Shown here: positions 8,584 through 16,610 of the stretch, piece after piece
Position numbering within the stretch: the stretch's first letter is position 1
Layout: the number at the start of each line of letters is the position of its first letter
Source of the DNA: Pseudomonadota bacterium
Lineage (GTDB): Bacteria; Desulfobacterota; Binatia; Binatales; Binataceae
Reading direction: 5' to 3'
Length of the DNA: 64,000 nucleotides
Assembly: GCA_021323945.1 (NCBI GenBank)
Contig: JAJPKA010000018.1
Location: 62,001-126,000, forward strand
Notes under the pieces: model-generated
Databases searched by the model: none
What the model was told of the DNA's origin: nothing
Seen by the model: only the letters and a program-made list of their open reading frames with translations
Made by a program: the position numbers and the translations under genes

Positions 8584-8759
8584 CCCCCCCTCCTTTGCAG
8601 CAGGCCAGATATAGCAGGCGAGAACCCACAGGCTGCGTGAGTTCGTTACTTGTCACCTTAGGCGCGGTGTGTGAATTGGGGGAGGGATGCCAACGTCACC
8701 TGTGCTGCAGGTCCGGCATGCTAATCTCAACACTGGGGAGGCACCGCCAACGAAGCGTC

Positions 8760-9506
8760 ATGATTCCCGAACGATTTACCATCATCCCGGCGATCGACCT
8801 GAAAGATGGCCAGGTCGTGCGGCTGCGGCAAGGCTTAATTGACCGGCCGACCGTTTACCAAACAGATCCCGCTGAGGTCGCTCGAAGTTTTGCTCAAGAT
8901 GGCGCCGAGCTGATCCATGTGGTCGACCTTGATGGGGCGGTCGCGGGAGTCCCGCGCAATCTCCAGGCGATTCAGAGAATTCGTCAGGTGACAAGCTGTT
9001 ATATTGAGTTCAGTGGTGGCTTGCGCACGATCGAGTCCGTGCGTGAGGCGCTTTCCGCGGGTGCGGATTTCATTTCGATTGGCTCGGCCGCGATATTGGA
9101 CCCCGATTTTTTAAAAAGGACCTGCGCTGAGTTGCCAGGCCGCGTGTTTGGTTCGCTCGATATCCGTGACGGACAGATGGTGATCAAAGGGTGGCTCGAA
9201 GGCAGCTCACTTACCGCGACCGAAGGTGTTCGACGATTCGACGAAGCTGGCGTTACAGCTCTGATCGTCACTGATGTTTCCCGTGATGGCACCGAGGCTG
9301 GCTCAAATGCGGAGTTTTTCGCAGAAATTGCTCGTGCCAGTAATCGGCCGATCATCGCTTCGGGCGGGGTCGGAGATCTTGACGACGTGCGCGCACTGAA
9401 GCGCTGTTTCACCGATGGCGTGGTGGGAGTGATTATCGGGCGGGCCCTGTATGAACGGCGATTCACGCTGCATGAGGCGCGCGCCGTAGCTGATGGCGGA
9501 CAGTAA
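8760..9506 (+). CDS. hisA: phosphoribosylformimino-5-aminoimidazole carboxamide ribotide isomerase
   Basis: The 248-residue (beta-alpha)8 barrel isomerises ProFAR to PRFAR in histidine synthesis. It begins with FTIIPAIDLKDGQVVRLRQG, where the Asp of AIDLK is the catalytic base. The second half has LIVTDVSRDGTEAG with the matching catalytic Asp, and the phosphate loops IASGGVG and VIIGRALYE. The start is set at the ATG at 8760 by family length; the frame is open 70 codons earlier. hisF, its usual neighbour, is not in the window. It converges with the next minus-strand gene. Confidence 0.95.
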   Translation: MIPERFTIIPAIDLKDGQVVRLRQGLIDRPTVYQTDPAEVARSFAQDGAELIHVVDLDGAVAGVPRNLQAIQRIRQVTSCYIEFSGGLRTIESVREALSAGADFISIGSAAILDPDFLKRTCAELPGRVFGSLDIRDGQMVIKGWLEGSSLTATEGVRRFDEAGVTALIVTDVSRDGTEAGSNAEFFAEIARASNRPIIASGGVGDLDDVRALKRCFTDGVVGVIIGRALYERRFTLHEARAVADGGQ

Positions 9507-9582
9507 CTAGGCCAAGACCAATTCTCCACCAGTCAGCTTTGTTTCGGGTTTGGGAAGCGTTTTACAGTTGAAAGGCTTGTGT

Positions 9583-10440
9583 CTAGACCTTCGCCATAAT
9601 CTCATCGCGAAAACGCGACACTTCCTCGCCCTCAAGCGCCCTAAGCGGTAATCCTACCAGCGTTCGTTCCACACCGAGTGCGCCAAGCTGACGCACTTCA
9701 TCTACAGTCAGTGGATGGCCGGTGCGGAGACTCAAAGTGATTTCGACGGGGCGCTGGCGTGCGGCCTGACGCTCGAGTTCACGCAGCCGCCCAATAAGCT
9801 CTCGAGCCTCGTCCAAGCTTCGCGCGATGCCGTACCAACCATCGCCGTATCGAACGGCGCGCTTAAGCGCGAGATCGCTGGTGCCTCCCACCACAATCGG
9901 AGGATGCGGCTTCTGTACGGGTTTGGGATTGAAGCGGACTCCGCTTATCGAAAAAGTTTTGCCCTGAAAGGTGGGTTCCTCCTGGGTCCATAGAGCCTTC
10001 ATCGTTTCGAGGTATTCGCGAGTCCTCAAGGCTCGGTCCTTAAAATGGGCGCCTACGCCGGCGGCCGCAAACTCCTCGGCAAACCAGCCAATTCCGATGC
10101 CGAAGATCATCCGCCCGTTACTCAGGCAATCGAGCGTCGCCACTGATTTGGCCGTGGTTACAGGGTTGCGCAACGGTACCACAAAGACTCCGGTGGCCAA
10201 TCGAATTCTTTCGGTGACGGCAGCAGCGTAGGTCAACGTCATCATCGGGTCGTGGAAGGGGACGTCCGGAGGGGCCGGAAATCTGCCATCAGGGCTGTAT
10301 GGATACTTGGATTGGTAATTAACCGGCATTATCAGGTGTTCACCGATCCAGGCCGATTCGAAACCTGCATTCTCGGCCTGGCGAAGGTTGGCGGCAATTT
10401 TTTCAGGTCGGATGCTGGTGATGAAAGTGCCATATTTCAT
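9583..10440 (-). CDS. LLM-class F420-dependent oxidoreductase (TIGR03619-like)
   Basis: A 285-residue luciferase-like TIM barrel. It starts MKYGTFITSIRPEKIA and shows WIGEHLIMP, the GNRMIFGIGIGW-type cofactor loop (here SNGRMIFGIGIGWFAEEF) and PHPPIVVGGTSDLALKRAVRYGDGW, all typical of probable F420-dependent enzymes. These move hydride between F420 and varied organic substrates, which cannot be named here. The ATG at 10440 has GGGGG eight bases upstream; a GTG eight codons earlier is possible. It is 56 bases downstream of the PHP gene and probably shares its transcript. Three other luciferase-like genes occur in the window. Confidence 0.9.
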   Translation of the reverse strand: MKYGTFITSIRPEKIAANLRQAENAGFESAWIGEHLIMPVNYQSKYPYSPDGRFPAPPDVPFHDPMMTLTYAAAVTERIRLATGVFVVPLRNPVTTAKSVATLDCLSNGRMIFGIGIGWFAEEFAAAGVGAHFKDRALRTREYLETMKALWTQEEPTFQGKTFSISGVRFNPKPVQKPHPPIVVGGTSDLALKRAVRYGDGWYGIARSLDEARELIGRLRELERQAARQRPVEITLSLRTGHPLTVDEVRQLGALGVERTLVGLPLRALEGEEVSRFRDEIMAKV

Positions 10441-10496
10441 GGTCAAACCCCCGGCGTTTGACACGGCGAGTCCCGTGATTGCCAGCGCAAACAGCT

Positions 10497-11174
10497 TTAA
10501 CTCATATGTTCAGAGTGCGGGTTAGCGAATCGAAACGGTCGGGCCCGGCCGGCTCGCAGTTCGGCGCACAGTTCCTCAACACTGTTGACCTCTCGCTCCA
10601 ATTCTGTGGCACAAGTCATGAACCATTTCGGACTAACGAAGTGCGCGTCGCTACCGCCGACTGCTGTGAGTCCCAGTTTTTCGCATGCCGTGATCGCCGC
10701 AACGTTCTGCTCATGGGTATTCTGGCCATTTATCGCCTCGATCACGCTTAGTGCGGGGCCGACGCGGGCCAATAGATCATCCAGTCTCGGGCCATAGCCG
10801 GAATCACGAAAGGGATGGGCGGGAATGGCAATGCCGCCTTCGCTATGCACGGTTTCGATGATCAGGTGAGCGCGATGCATTCTGGCTTCAAGGTTAAACC
10901 TGCGTCGAAGCTCGCGGGTGACGCCGAAAATCAGCAAGTGACCGAGGTCGGTGTCGGCTTCGATCCCCTTGAAGATCCGAACGCCGAACCGTTCGGCGAG
11001 TTCAGCATATGTGCGGTCCAACTCCGCATCGGTTGGAAAAAGGCGGTGTTCAGTAAAGCAGATGGCGCCCAGTGGCACGGGCGCTCGCGAAGCTGCTTCA
11101 AGGTACTGGTCAGGTGCCACATTGGAATCCGACGACAGCCTGGTATGCACGTGCAGATCAATCAACATAGCCAC
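10497..11174 (-). CDS. PHP domain metal-dependent phosphoesterase
   Basis: The 225-residue protein carries the motifs of the PHP family: IDLHVHTRLSSDS (metal-binding H-x-H), CFTEHR, FKGIEADT, AIPAHPFR and GGSDAH. These form a trinuclear metal site that hydrolyses phosphate esters or nucleotides. Length and motif order fit stand-alone YciV/TrpH-like proteins rather than a polymerase domain. Start at 11174 or two codons later at 11168 (MLIDLHVHT). It follows the kinase gene by 122 bases on the same strand. Confidence 0.9.
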   Translation of the reverse strand: MAMLIDLHVHTRLSSDSNVAPDQYLEAASRAPVPLGAICFTEHRLFPTDAELDRTYAELAERFGVRIFKGIEADTDLGHLLIFGVTRELRRRFNLEARMHRAHLIIETVHSEGGIAIPAHPFRDSGYGPRLDDLLARVGPALSVIEAINGQNTHEQNVAAITACEKLGLTAVGGSDAHFVSPKWFMTCATELEREVNSVEELCAELRAGRARPFRFANPHSEHMS

Positions 11175-11296
11175 TTATTTATGCCTGGTTGGCTGTACCG
11201 CCTACCTTGTTTTGGTTGTCGTCCATCTCGAATTGATACCTGTGAGCGCGTCTCGCCTCGGACTTACGGCGGCGCCCACCGCCGAGAGCCGTGTGC

Positions 11297-12907
11297 TTAA
11301 TCCTCGGAGTCCTCGCCGGTCACCGTGAGCTGGTCGTTGAGAGGCGTGAGGCCGACCGTGGCGAGACAGATCGCTTGGACAGCTAACCGATCGTATTCCG
11401 ACGCTACCTTTCCATAAAGCACCAACGTATCGCCTTTGAGGCGAAATCTGACTGCAGAGTACCCCTGCGCGTCAAGCCTGTAGCGCAACTCAGCGAGCCG
11501 GGCACTGCGGGCAGCGTAATTATAGTCGCCTGAATCCGGATATTCGTCGGGCGGAATTGCTGCGTGCGCGCGTGGCATTTCGTCCGGGCCCTCATCGGAA
11601 CCTGTGCTATAGCCCGGCGGTACCGGATTATCGGTACGCGAAATCGATCTGATGACTTCAGCCGCCAAAAAGCCGGCAGCGAAGATCAGGGCGAGCACCA
11701 AGAATGGGCGTCTTAGGCCATTTCGCCGAATCCTCTTGGGAGAGGGGTTGAGCGGCGGATAAGTTCCCAGCACGGTTCGGCTTAGGTTCTCGGGCGACTG
11801 ACCGTGGGATAACACCACAGTTTGATCGCCGGGGTTGGCTGAGTCCGGAAACACCGTTAGCCGGCTCAGATTGGCAGCGCAGTACGAGCAAAACCGCGAG
11901 TCGGCGGGGATGCGACGCGAACACAGCGGGCAGCTTATTTCAGTTGTAGCGCTCAGCAGGGTTGGCCCAGGAGCGGTTGAACCGCGCTTTGCGCCCAAAC
12001 CTAGGTTGACGGTGGGATTAGAGGAAATGTCACCGAGCGGAAGCTTGAGCTGCGATCTGGGGCTTTGATTGGCAGGATTTGAAACCTCCCCAGCGGGATT
12101 GAGCGATTCGTTCTTGATGGCCAGCAGGCAACGCTTAAATTCAGCCGCACTGGGAAGCCGGCTGGCGACATCATAAGCCAGCGCCTGATCGACGAGTGCG
12201 GCCAACCGTGGCTCCAGATTTGGGCAGATCTTCAACAGGGGTGGAAAGCTAAACGGCGCCTCGGCGGCCGGGTCGCGCCCCGAAATTGCATGATGCATTG
12301 TCGCTCCCAAGGCATAAATGTCAGAGCGGGTCTCGACCTTACCTCGGTATTGCTCGGGCGGGGCATAACCTTGGGTGCCGATCATGGTCGCGTTAGAGAG
12401 CGGCTGGAAGTGGCGGGCGATACCGAAGTCGATCAACTTCGCCTGTCCGTCCGCGGTGACCATAATGTTGGATGGTTTCAAATCCCGGTAGATTACCGGT
12501 GGCTCGAGGTGGTGCAGATAATCGAGCGTATCGAGCACCTGCAAGGCGATGTCGACCACTTGCTCGGATGGCAGCCTGCCACCATTTTGCTTGATTTGGT
12601 CTTCCAGCGTGACACCGTCTATATATTCCATCACCAGGAAGTGATGGTTGCCCTCACTGAAGCGGTCGAATACGCGGGGGATATGTTCGTTACTCAGCTG
12701 TGCCAGCATATCGGCCTCGCGTTGGAAGGCGCTAATCGCTTGCTGCTGGGCTTCAGGGCTGGTAAACGCATCCACCATTTCGGCCAGTGCACATTTGCGG
12801 GCCGCGAGGCGCAGGTCCTCGGCCAGGTACACGAGCTTCATTCCGCCACCGCCGAGCAGCTTGACGATCCGATAGCGGCCGCCAATTATCGTGTGCGGAG
12901 CGATCAT
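11297..12907 (-). CDS. membrane Ser/Thr protein kinase with zinc ribbon; beta-3 lysine replaced
   Basis: 536 residues. The N-terminal 260 form a Hanks-type kinase with a glycine loop GGGGMKLVY (19-27), an alpha-C Glu in FQREAD, the catalytic loop YRDLKPSN (Asp142), DFG at 160-162 and APPE in the activation region. The VAIK-equivalent segment reads CALA (39-42), so the lysine is Ala42, while Lys24 sits in the glycine loop at the position used by eukaryotic WNK kinases. Then come a zinc ribbon (Cys326, 329, 340, 343), a transmembrane helix (about 401-419) and a C-terminal BON-like domain (about 466-530), probably outside the cytoplasm. It lies six bases after a zinc-ribbon membrane gene, itself overlapping a double-FHA gene. 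It probably phosphorylates Ser/Thr residues read by those FHA domains. Confidence 0.88.
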   Translation of the reverse strand: MIAPHTIIGGRYRIVKLLGGGGMKLVYLAEDLRLAARKCALAEMVDAFTSPEAQQQAISAFQREADMLAQLSNEHIPRVFDRFSEGNHHFLVMEYIDGVTLEDQIKQNGGRLPSEQVVDIALQVLDTLDYLHHLEPPVIYRDLKPSNIMVTADGQAKLIDFGIARHFQPLSNATMIGTQGYAPPEQYRGKVETRSDIYALGATMHHAISGRDPAAEAPFSFPPLLKICPNLEPRLAALVDQALAYDVASRLPSAAEFKRCLLAIKNESLNPAGEVSNPANQSPRSQLKLPLGDISSNPTVNLGLGAKRGSTAPGPTLLSATTEISCPLCSRRIPADSRFCSYCAANLSRLTVFPDSANPGDQTVVLSHGQSPENLSRTVLGTYPPLNPSPKRIRRNGLRRPFLVLALIFAAGFLAAEVIRSISRTDNPVPPGYSTGSDEGPDEMPRAHAAIPPDEYPDSGDYNYAARSARLAELRYRLDAQGYSAVRFRLKGDTLVLYGKVASEYDRLAVQAICLATVGLTPLNDQLTVTGEDSED

Positions 12908-12913
12908 ACGGTC

Positions 12914-13309
12914 TTAACCACCTGGCGTTGAGGCCTGGTCCGCCGCACTGCTGCTGGCATGCGATCGCTGCTGCGGTGACCTCGCGACAATTGTCTGAGG
13001 CACAGCGCCTGAAACCGCCGCATTACCCGCGCATATCATCCACAGTAGAACTCCAATAGGCGGTGCATACAGCAAAAAAACCGTCACGAAAATAAACCAA
13101 AGCAAGCCACGAGCCGCTTGTCCTTTGTACAATTGACCAAGGCCTGGGATGACGCTGAGGAAGATGGCGAGCATAGGTCGCCAGGAAATATTGTCGCGGA
13201 TCAACAGCAGCGGCGCGCCGCAATTTTTGCAAAACTTGGCGTCGGCCACGACCACTGGCGAACCGCATTGTGAACAAAAGCGAGGACGTTCCGTGTGACG
13301 CTCACGCAT
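12914..13309 (-). CDS. zinc-ribbon membrane protein, kinase/FHA cassette
   Basis: The ATG at 13309 overlaps the stop of the FHA gene by eight bases, which suggests translational coupling. The 131-residue product has a zinc ribbon (FCSQCG and FCKNCG) followed by two hydrophobic helices: MLAIFLSVIPGLGQLYKG, the latter part typical of TM2-type small membrane proteins, and LLWFIFVTVFLLYAPPIGV. A Ser/Ala-rich tail ends the protein. No enzymatic motif is visible. Placed between the FHA protein and the kinase, it is probably a membrane component of the same signalling unit. Confidence 0.75.
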   Translation of the reverse strand: MRERHTERPRFCSQCGSPVVVADAKFCKNCGAPLLLIRDNISWRPMLAIFLSVIPGLGQLYKGQAARGLLWFIFVTVFLLYAPPIGVLLWMICAGNAAVSGAVPQTIVARSPQQRSHASSSAADQASTPGG

Positions 13310-14648
13310 GGAAAGTGAAGAGCGCGTCGCCCAGCCGAAGTGTGTCACCACCTGCCAGCGAGGCTTCGGTCACGCGACGGTCGCCGAGCCAGGTGCCGTT
13401 CTGGCTACCGAGGTCGCGCAGTAGATAGCTTCCATTGCGGCACTCGATGCTAGCGTGATGACGCGATACCGAAGCATCGGATACGACAATATCGTTGTCC
13501 AATGCCCTGCCGATGCGTGTGGGCGCGTCAGCCCGCAAAGGAAATCGTTGTCCGCCAGCATTTACCAGATAGGCATTTGCGATCGCGGGCTGGGCGGCTC
13601 GGCGATCGGTCCCGGTCGAGTTGGCCGGCGCGAGTTCGGGTTGTGCCGAGACGTCACTTGACTTTGGCGATGCCATCTGAACGGGCCGTAGTTGTGCTTG
13701 CGCAGTTCGTCGATCGGTCCGAAGGTGAAAGGTCAACTCATAATTGCTGATTTTTAATCGGTCACCATCTTTTAATTGGACTGTTTCGACGCGGTTGCCA
13801 TTCACGAAGGTTCCCGCCTGTACTGCTAGATTTTTGAGCGAGTAGGTATCACCCTGACGCGTGATGATGGCGTGGCGCGGCTGAACGCCCGGATCACCGA
13901 ACAACCCGATTGGATTTTCTTCCGCCCGCCCAAGCGTCGTCGCGCTTCCCTCGAGGCGGAACTGGCGGCCTTTAAGCCGGCCGGCCTCGACCACGAGCCA
14001 CGCGGATTTGGTCAATTGATGAACGAGTCCGATAAAGAAGCCAATGGCCAGACCGATCACGCAAAAGCCGATAAGTCGCGAGGCTAATCCGCTTTGACTG
14101 ACCCTGCCAATCAGATCAAACCCCGCACCCCCGACCAGGCCACCCACCAATCCGCCAAGCCCGCCCTTGAGTGCATTGGGCAGCGAAAGGCTGGCTAGCC
14201 CGACCCCGATACCGAGCATCAGGCCCATAAATGCCCAACCAATCAGTCGCCCCGCCACCAGATAAAGCTCGGAACCCTGATGCCCGATGCGCCAACCGCC
14301 TGCGCTGAGGATTTTGCTGAAAATAAGATCCGAGTAGTAGGTCTCGGGCAAAGCGAGTACCAAGCAGACCGCAAAACCAATTAAAAACCGCCGTTTTGCG
14401 GCCGAAGTGAGCTGCAGCGAGTTATCCTGCGCGGCGAGAATCATGCCGCCGATCATCCCTGCGACTATGGCGACTGAAACGATCCCGGCGACGATGCTGG
14501 CGGTTGATTGTTGCTCAGTTATCGAATGACCGTGCGTAGCGATTTCGACCGGAATCCACCCGATGGCTCCGCCCAACAACCCGGCGAGCGCCTTGAAGCT
14601 CAGTTCCCGACGGTCAACTGCTTCGCTTATTGGCGATAACGCATTCAC
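13302..14648 (-). CDS. polytopic membrane protein with two FHA domains
   Basis: The 448-residue protein starts at a GTG. Residues 15-215 contain several glycine-rich hydrophobic segments, including GLLGGLVGGLVGGAGF, so probably five or six membrane helices. Two FHA domains follow. The first, about 225-310, has TTLGRAEENPI but QPRHA in place of the usual S-x-x-H. The second, about 370-447, has TRIGRALDNDIVV, SVSRHHASI and GSQNGTWLG, the full phosphothreonine-binding set. So the second domain should bind pThr and the first may be altered. It probably recognises proteins phosphorylated by the kinase two genes downstream. Confidence 0.88.
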   Translation of the reverse strand: MNALSPISEAVDRRELSFKALAGLLGGAIGWIPVEIATHGHSITEQQSTASIVAGIVSVAIVAGMIGGMILAAQDNSLQLTSAAKRRFLIGFAVCLVLALPETYYSDLIFSKILSAGGWRIGHQGSELYLVAGRLIGWAFMGLMLGIGVGLASLSLPNALKGGLGGLVGGLVGGAGFDLIGRVSQSGLASRLIGFCVIGLAIGFFIGLVHQLTKSAWLVVEAGRLKGRQFRLEGSATTLGRAEENPIGLFGDPGVQPRHAIITRQGDTYSLKNLAVQAGTFVNGNRVETVQLKDGDRLKISNYELTFHLRTDRRTAQAQLRPVQMASPKSSDVSAQPELAPANSTGTDRRAAQPAIANAYLVNAGGQRFPLRADAPTRIGRALDNDIVVSDASVSRHHASIECRNGSYLLRDLGSQNGTWLGDRRVTEASLAGGDTLRLGDALFTFHA

Positions 14649-14823
14649 GTCAATCGAGCCATCGTTATAATCGGCACCATCATAAACAATAATAACTCAC
14701 CTTGGTACGTGCGTCAGTCATCTATAGCAATGGGTGGAGGCGCAGGCTAAAGGGCAGCTCATTCGCGTCGGCAGTTGGCCCGAGCCGCGGCCGCTAGTCG
14801 ACCCCGGCGAGAATAAAGCGGAC

Positions 14824-16017
14824 CTAGCGCTCCTCCATGTTTGACGGATTCACCGGCTTCAGCTGGCTGCGGTCATGACCTTCGGCAACCCAGGCCTCGA
14901 CGTCGCGCCGCTCGCGCGACAGAAAGTTGGCAATAGCCTTACGGAGCCCAGGGTGAGCAATGAAATGCATGCTGCGGGTAAGCGCCGGGTCAAAGCCTCG
15001 CAGCCATTTATACTCGCCACCGGCTCCGGGTTCGAAGCGGATCAGTTTATGGCGGATGCAATGCTCGATCGCGGCGTAATAGCAGACGTTGAAGTGAAGA
15101 AAGGGTAGCTCGGCGAAACAACCCCAATAGCGCCCATAGAAGACGCCTGCTTTCTCGAAATTGATAGTGCCAGCGATTAACTCTCCTCGGCGGTAGGCCG
15201 CGACAAATCGGAGATGGCGGCGAAACCGAGCCCGCAGCAGCTCAAAGAAGTCTCGAGTTAGGTATTGTCGGCCCCAGTAGAGCTTCTGGATGGTGGATAA
15301 ATAGAGTTTGAACATCGGACCGAACATCGCGTCGCTGATTTCATCGCCTGCATGGACCTGGATCGAAACTCCTTGTTCGTGCAAGGCCGCCCTTTCATGC
15401 CGGACGGCGTAGCGCCGCTTACTCTTGAGCTGGCCCAGATAGTCGTCGAAACTTCCAAAACCGGTGTTCTGCCAGTGGTATTGGTAACCGAGCCGTTCGA
15501 GATAACCAAGGCCCTTGAGGATCTCGGCTTCCTCGGCTGTGCAGAAATTAATGTGCACCGAGGACAGGCCGTTATCCCTGCACAATTCAATCAAGGCGCG
15601 CCCCAGCACTGCGACCGTCGCCGCTCGGTCCAAGTCAGCCGCTACCAGAAACCGCCGGCCGGTGTGCGGAGTAAACGGAACTCCCACCAGCAGCTTCGGA
15701 AAATAGCGGATGCCCGCGCGTTCGGCTGCCTCGGCCCAGCCGTGATCGAAGACAAACTCGCCCATACTGTGCGACTTAAGATACATAGGGCAGGCGGCGA
15801 CAATTCTACCGGCGGCGCGAAGTATAAGGTGATAGGGAGCCCAGCCTGTTTTACGAGCCGCGCTCCTAGACTCCTCCATCGCCGATAGCCATTCCCATTC
15901 CAGGAAGGGCGAATCGTCCGGTGCCAATAGCCCGTTCCATTGCCCGGGCTCGATATCGCCCATTCTTTCGACGACCGACAGTTCCAGTCGCTGGCTAGTT
16001 GGATTGGTTGCAGTCAC
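14824..16017 (-). CDS. DUF482 / COG3146 GNAT-type acyltransferase
   Basis: The 397-residue protein has the COG3146 features: SPFLEWEWLSAMEES near the N-terminus, a central RYAVRHERAALHEQG segment, and the C-terminal FEPGAGGEYKWLRGF signature. The family has a double-GNAT fold like FemAB peptidyltransferases and is often labelled peptidoglycan biosynthesis, without proof of substrate. It is divergent from clpS with 142 bases between starts, and its stop lies 175 bases upstream of the FHA gene on the same strand. Confidence 0.87.
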   Translation of the reverse strand: MTATNPTSQRLELSVVERMGDIEPGQWNGLLAPDDSPFLEWEWLSAMEESRSAARKTGWAPYHLILRAAGRIVAACPMYLKSHSMGEFVFDHGWAEAAERAGIRYFPKLLVGVPFTPHTGRRFLVAADLDRAATVAVLGRALIELCRDNGLSSVHINFCTAEEAEILKGLGYLERLGYQYHWQNTGFGSFDDYLGQLKSKRRYAVRHERAALHEQGVSIQVHAGDEISDAMFGPMFKLYLSTIQKLYWGRQYLTRDFFELLRARFRRHLRFVAAYRRGELIAGTINFEKAGVFYGRYWGCFAELPFLHFNVCYYAAIEHCIRHKLIRFEPGAGGEYKWLRGFDPALTRSMHFIAHPGLRKAIANFLSRERRDVEAWVAEGHDRSQLKPVNPSNMEER

Positions 16018-16159
16018 GGACCACGCCTTGCGTCTCAGCTTAATCGCGGTCTGGCACGATTCAAAGTGGTGGCGGAGACTTGGTTGTTTGAACGATGCGA
16101 CTCGAGGGTAATTCTGGTAAACTTGGAACTCGACAAATTGTTCGACTGGCTGGGGAACA

Positions 16160-16537
16160 ATGCCGAAGCAAGCTCAGCTGGAAAATGAAGAGGCGCGCAG
16201 GCGCGACGAGACTAGCGGTAATGGTGACGAACGCTACGGTGAAATTGTTACCGAGCGCCGCACTAAAGAGCAAACGCGTACCAAAAAGCCGCCGTTGTAC
16301 AAATGTATCCTGCTGAATGACGACTACACCCCGATGGAATTCGTGGTGGAAATCCTTAAGCAGATTTTCCATAAACCCCATGCGGAAGCGACGCGGATCA
16401 TGCTCCACGTCCATCAGAACGGCATGGGTGTGGCCGGAATCTATCCGTACGAAATCGCCGAGACCAAGGTGCGCACTGTCGAAGAGCTCGCGCGTGAAAG
16501 TCAGTATCCGCTCAAGTGCGTGCTGGAAAAGGAGTAG
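16160..16537 (+). CDS. clpS: ATP-dependent Clp protease adaptor
   Basis: The 125-residue adaptor delivers N-degron substrates to ClpA. After a charged, probably unstructured tail of 45 residues it has the core KCILLNDDYTPMEFVVEIL and MLHVHQNGMGVAGIYPYEIAETK, with the Asn-Asp-Asp and His residues that bind the substrate N-terminus. The tail is longer than in E. coli ClpS. The ATG at 16160 has TGGGGA upstream. clpA follows after 73 bases, the usual pairing. Confidence 0.97.
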   Translation: MPKQAQLENEEARRRDETSGNGDERYGEIVTERRTKEQTRTKKPPLYKCILLNDDYTPMEFVVEILKQIFHKPHAEATRIMLHVHQNGMGVAGIYPYEIAETKVRTVEELARESQYPLKCVLEKE

Positions 16538-16575
16538 GTCCGACTTTGCCTTGGGCTATTTTACTGGTAGTTGGC

Positions 16576-16592
16576 ACAGGCGCTGAGCCTGT
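16576..16592 (+). other. small hairpin in the clpS-clpA spacer
   Basis: ACAGGC (16576-16581) pairs with GCCTGT (16587-16592) around a five-base loop. There is no T-tract, so it is more likely an mRNA-processing or attenuation hairpin than a terminator. It ends just upstream of the GGGGAGG ribosome site of clpA. Confidence 0.35.
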
Positions 16593-16610
16593 CGCCGGGG
16601 AGGCTGACCG

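Noticed and set aside
11297-12907. Reading the kinase as a dead pseudokinase
   Set aside because: Catalytic Asp142, DFG and APPE are intact and a lysine is present in the glycine loop, so activity is plausible.
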